64,000 bases of DNA from Nematostella vectensis (Eukaryota > Cnidaria > Anthozoa > Actiniaria > Edwardsiidae), in assembly GCF_932526225.1 (NCBI RefSeq), contig NC_064036.1:1302001-1366000 (forward strand), in the 5' to 3' direction. Under the pieces are notes generated by a model, which was not told the DNA's origin, searched no databases, and saw only the letters and a list, made by a program, of their open reading frames with translations. Positions 50,546 through 64,000 of this stretch are shown here, piece after piece. Position 1 is the first letter of the stretch. Each line of letters starts with the position of its first letter. The translations under genes and the position numbers were made by a program.

Positions 50546-51056
50546 CATATTACTTAGTAATAAAAATAGAGAGTGGCTGGTATTATTGTAACAATCAAAG
50601 TTCTACCGTACTCTTTGTCTTCCATACTTAAAATAAAGCGTTTTCAATATAAATAGACATCAAACCGCTATCCGCATTTCAACTCCACTTCGTGGTTATA
50701 AATCTTAAGTCGTTGTACAGCAAAAATATTGTTCTTCCTGATTATTTAACCCCACTAGGAAAATAAAGCAAGGCTTAATATTTTAAGGCTTTAAAGGTTT
50801 GGGAAGGGGGGTGGGGAGGGGGGGGGGGAGATGGGGGCACGGATCCAGTATATCTCGAAGGGTTGGGGGGAACCAATATATCAAACATGAGCAGAGGCGA
50901 ATTTGTAGAGTTCATCTAATTCTAGGGGGGGAGGGGGGTCATTAGATCTCTTCCCCTGGATCCTTACTAATACGGTGGATCTTGAACTCTTCAACTTAAA
51001 AGAGCTGCTGCATAATATAGTTAATTTATGTCAATATTGTGTATTCTACCTAAAGT
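50546..51056. other. Probable 3' UTR and downstream region of DNAJC25
   Basis: AT-rich with G-rich tracts (about 50805-50880 and 50920-50940). No gene is seen on either strand. On the minus strand this follows the DNAJC25 stop codon; TTTATT at about 50226-50232 (AATAAA on the minus strand) is a possible but distant polyadenylation signal. Confidence 0.4.
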
Positions 51057-63285
<12,229 letters not shown>

Positions 63286-63635
63286 GATGATACCGACTTT
63301 GTTCTGAAATGAGCCCGTGCTTCTGGTCAGCGTCTACAAGTCAATAAAACCCACAATGCAAAGCGGCACATCTATATAACAGTCTAACAGTTTTCGGCCA
63401 CAAATATACCTGTCCTAAACTTTATTATTATTTATAAGTGATCGATTTTTCTACACGTTTTTATTTGTTTCTTTTATCTTTTATAAGATTTTTTAATTGA
63501 GAAGAAAATATTAGTTCACATGGCAAGAATACCACAATAATGCGTGACGCGTGACCAATATTCGAAATTTTAATCATTTATCCGGCCCGTGGAGCTATTG
63601 ATTTCCTCTCTGACTCATGTGAAGAAATAAAGAAT
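63286..63635. promoter_or_regulatory. Probable bidirectional promoter between DNAJC25 and the HSD17B14-like gene
   Basis: Only 350 bases separate the start codons of two divergent genes, so their promoters must share or overlap this space. A CCAAT (GACCAATATTCG) lies near 63551-63562. No TATA box obvious on either side was found, as is usual for housekeeping head-to-head pairs. Confidence 0.65.
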
Positions 63636-64000
63636 ATGGCTGCGACGAGATATCAAGACAAAGTAACAATTGTTACGGGTGGTAGCAAGGGCATTGGTGA
63701 AGGCATAGTTCGGGAGTTCGGTAAGAATTTATATCATTATGCGGTCAATCAAAATTATTAACAGCCTTTTAAAAGCCGTCATTCTTATATGGCTCAATAA
63801 ATATGACTATCACGTTGATCGAGCAAGTTATCCTCCTATCAAAATAAACTCTTAACTATTTATAATAGCAATTAGCCTAGACTATAAATGTAGCTAACGT
63901 TAGAGCCCTATCTTGTTTGTAATGTTTATTTCGCTAGCGCCGGGATCGGAATCTAGTCTCTTACTCAATGTTTCTTTTGACTGCAAGGCTTCACGAGTAA
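63636..64000 (+). CDS. HSD17B14: Short-chain dehydrogenase, HSD17B14-like, 5' end only (cut by window end)
   Basis: Exon 1 (63636-63720) encodes MAATRYQDKVTIVTGGSKGI and onward to GEGIVREF, ending in phase 1 at GTAAGAATT. TGGSKGIG is the TGxxxGxG nucleotide-binding motif of classical short-chain dehydrogenases. TRY, KV, VTGG, GIG, GIVR and F at these places match the start of 17-beta-hydroxysteroid dehydrogenase 14, a cytosolic NAD-dependent SDR. A second exon may begin at 63988 after ACTGCAAG, which would be in phase, but only 13 bases remain. The catalytic Ser-Tyr-Lys region lies outside the window, so another SDR close to HSD17B14 is possible. It lies head-to-head with DNAJC25. Confidence 0.75.

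Overview
The window is eukaryotic: it has spliced genes with GT-AG introns, no bacterial gene packing, and many miniature inverted-repeat transposons and minisatellites. The gene set (three class A GPCRs, one Hairy/E(spl)-type bHLH gene, one DNAJC25 orthologue, one HSD17B14-like dehydrogenase) and the gene style suggest an early-branching animal. An anthozoan cnidarian such as Nematostella is my best guess, by inference only.

Layout. 0-6 kb: a doubtful two-exon small gene, then a peptide-receptor-like GPCR (3792-5347), followed by a 26 x 26 bp minisatellite. 6.2-13.7 kb: AT-rich, no gene recognised. 13.7-16.5 kb: a two-exon GPCR, followed by a 42-bp minisatellite. 19.9-35.2 kb: a 15.3-kb array of about 638 units of 24 bp, with a 6,192-bp block present twice. 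37.4-38.5 kb: a single-exon GPCR paralogous to the previous one; its last codons are the first unit of a 59-bp tandem repeat. 39-42 kb: several MITE-like inverted repeats. 42.7-45.8 kb: a four-exon HES gene ending in WRPW, with three CSL/Su(H)-type sites upstream. 46-50 kb: another minisatellite with nested higher-order repeats. 51.06-63.29 kb, minus strand: a complete 14-exon DNAJC25 gene (336 aa) whose introns carry two further tandem arrays (0.5 and 3.3 kb) and two MITEs. 63.6 kb to the end, plus strand: exon 1 of an HSD17B14-like gene, head-to-head with DNAJC25.

No operon or shared pathway links these genes. The clearest functional inferences are (i) a local duplicate pair of GPCRs that lack the usual TM3-ECL2 disulfide cysteines but have a cysteine pair in ECL3, (ii) Notch responsiveness of the HES gene, and (iii) a bidirectional promoter between DNAJC25 and the dehydrogenase.

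The most unusual property is tandem repetition. By rough sum about 25 kb (around 40%) of the window is minisatellite. Many reading frames through it are open only because the unit length is a multiple of three. I treat these, including one of 5,126 codons, as non-coding until expression shows otherwise. Two arrays copy real gene edges: an exon end with its splice donor, and a C-terminus with its stop codon.
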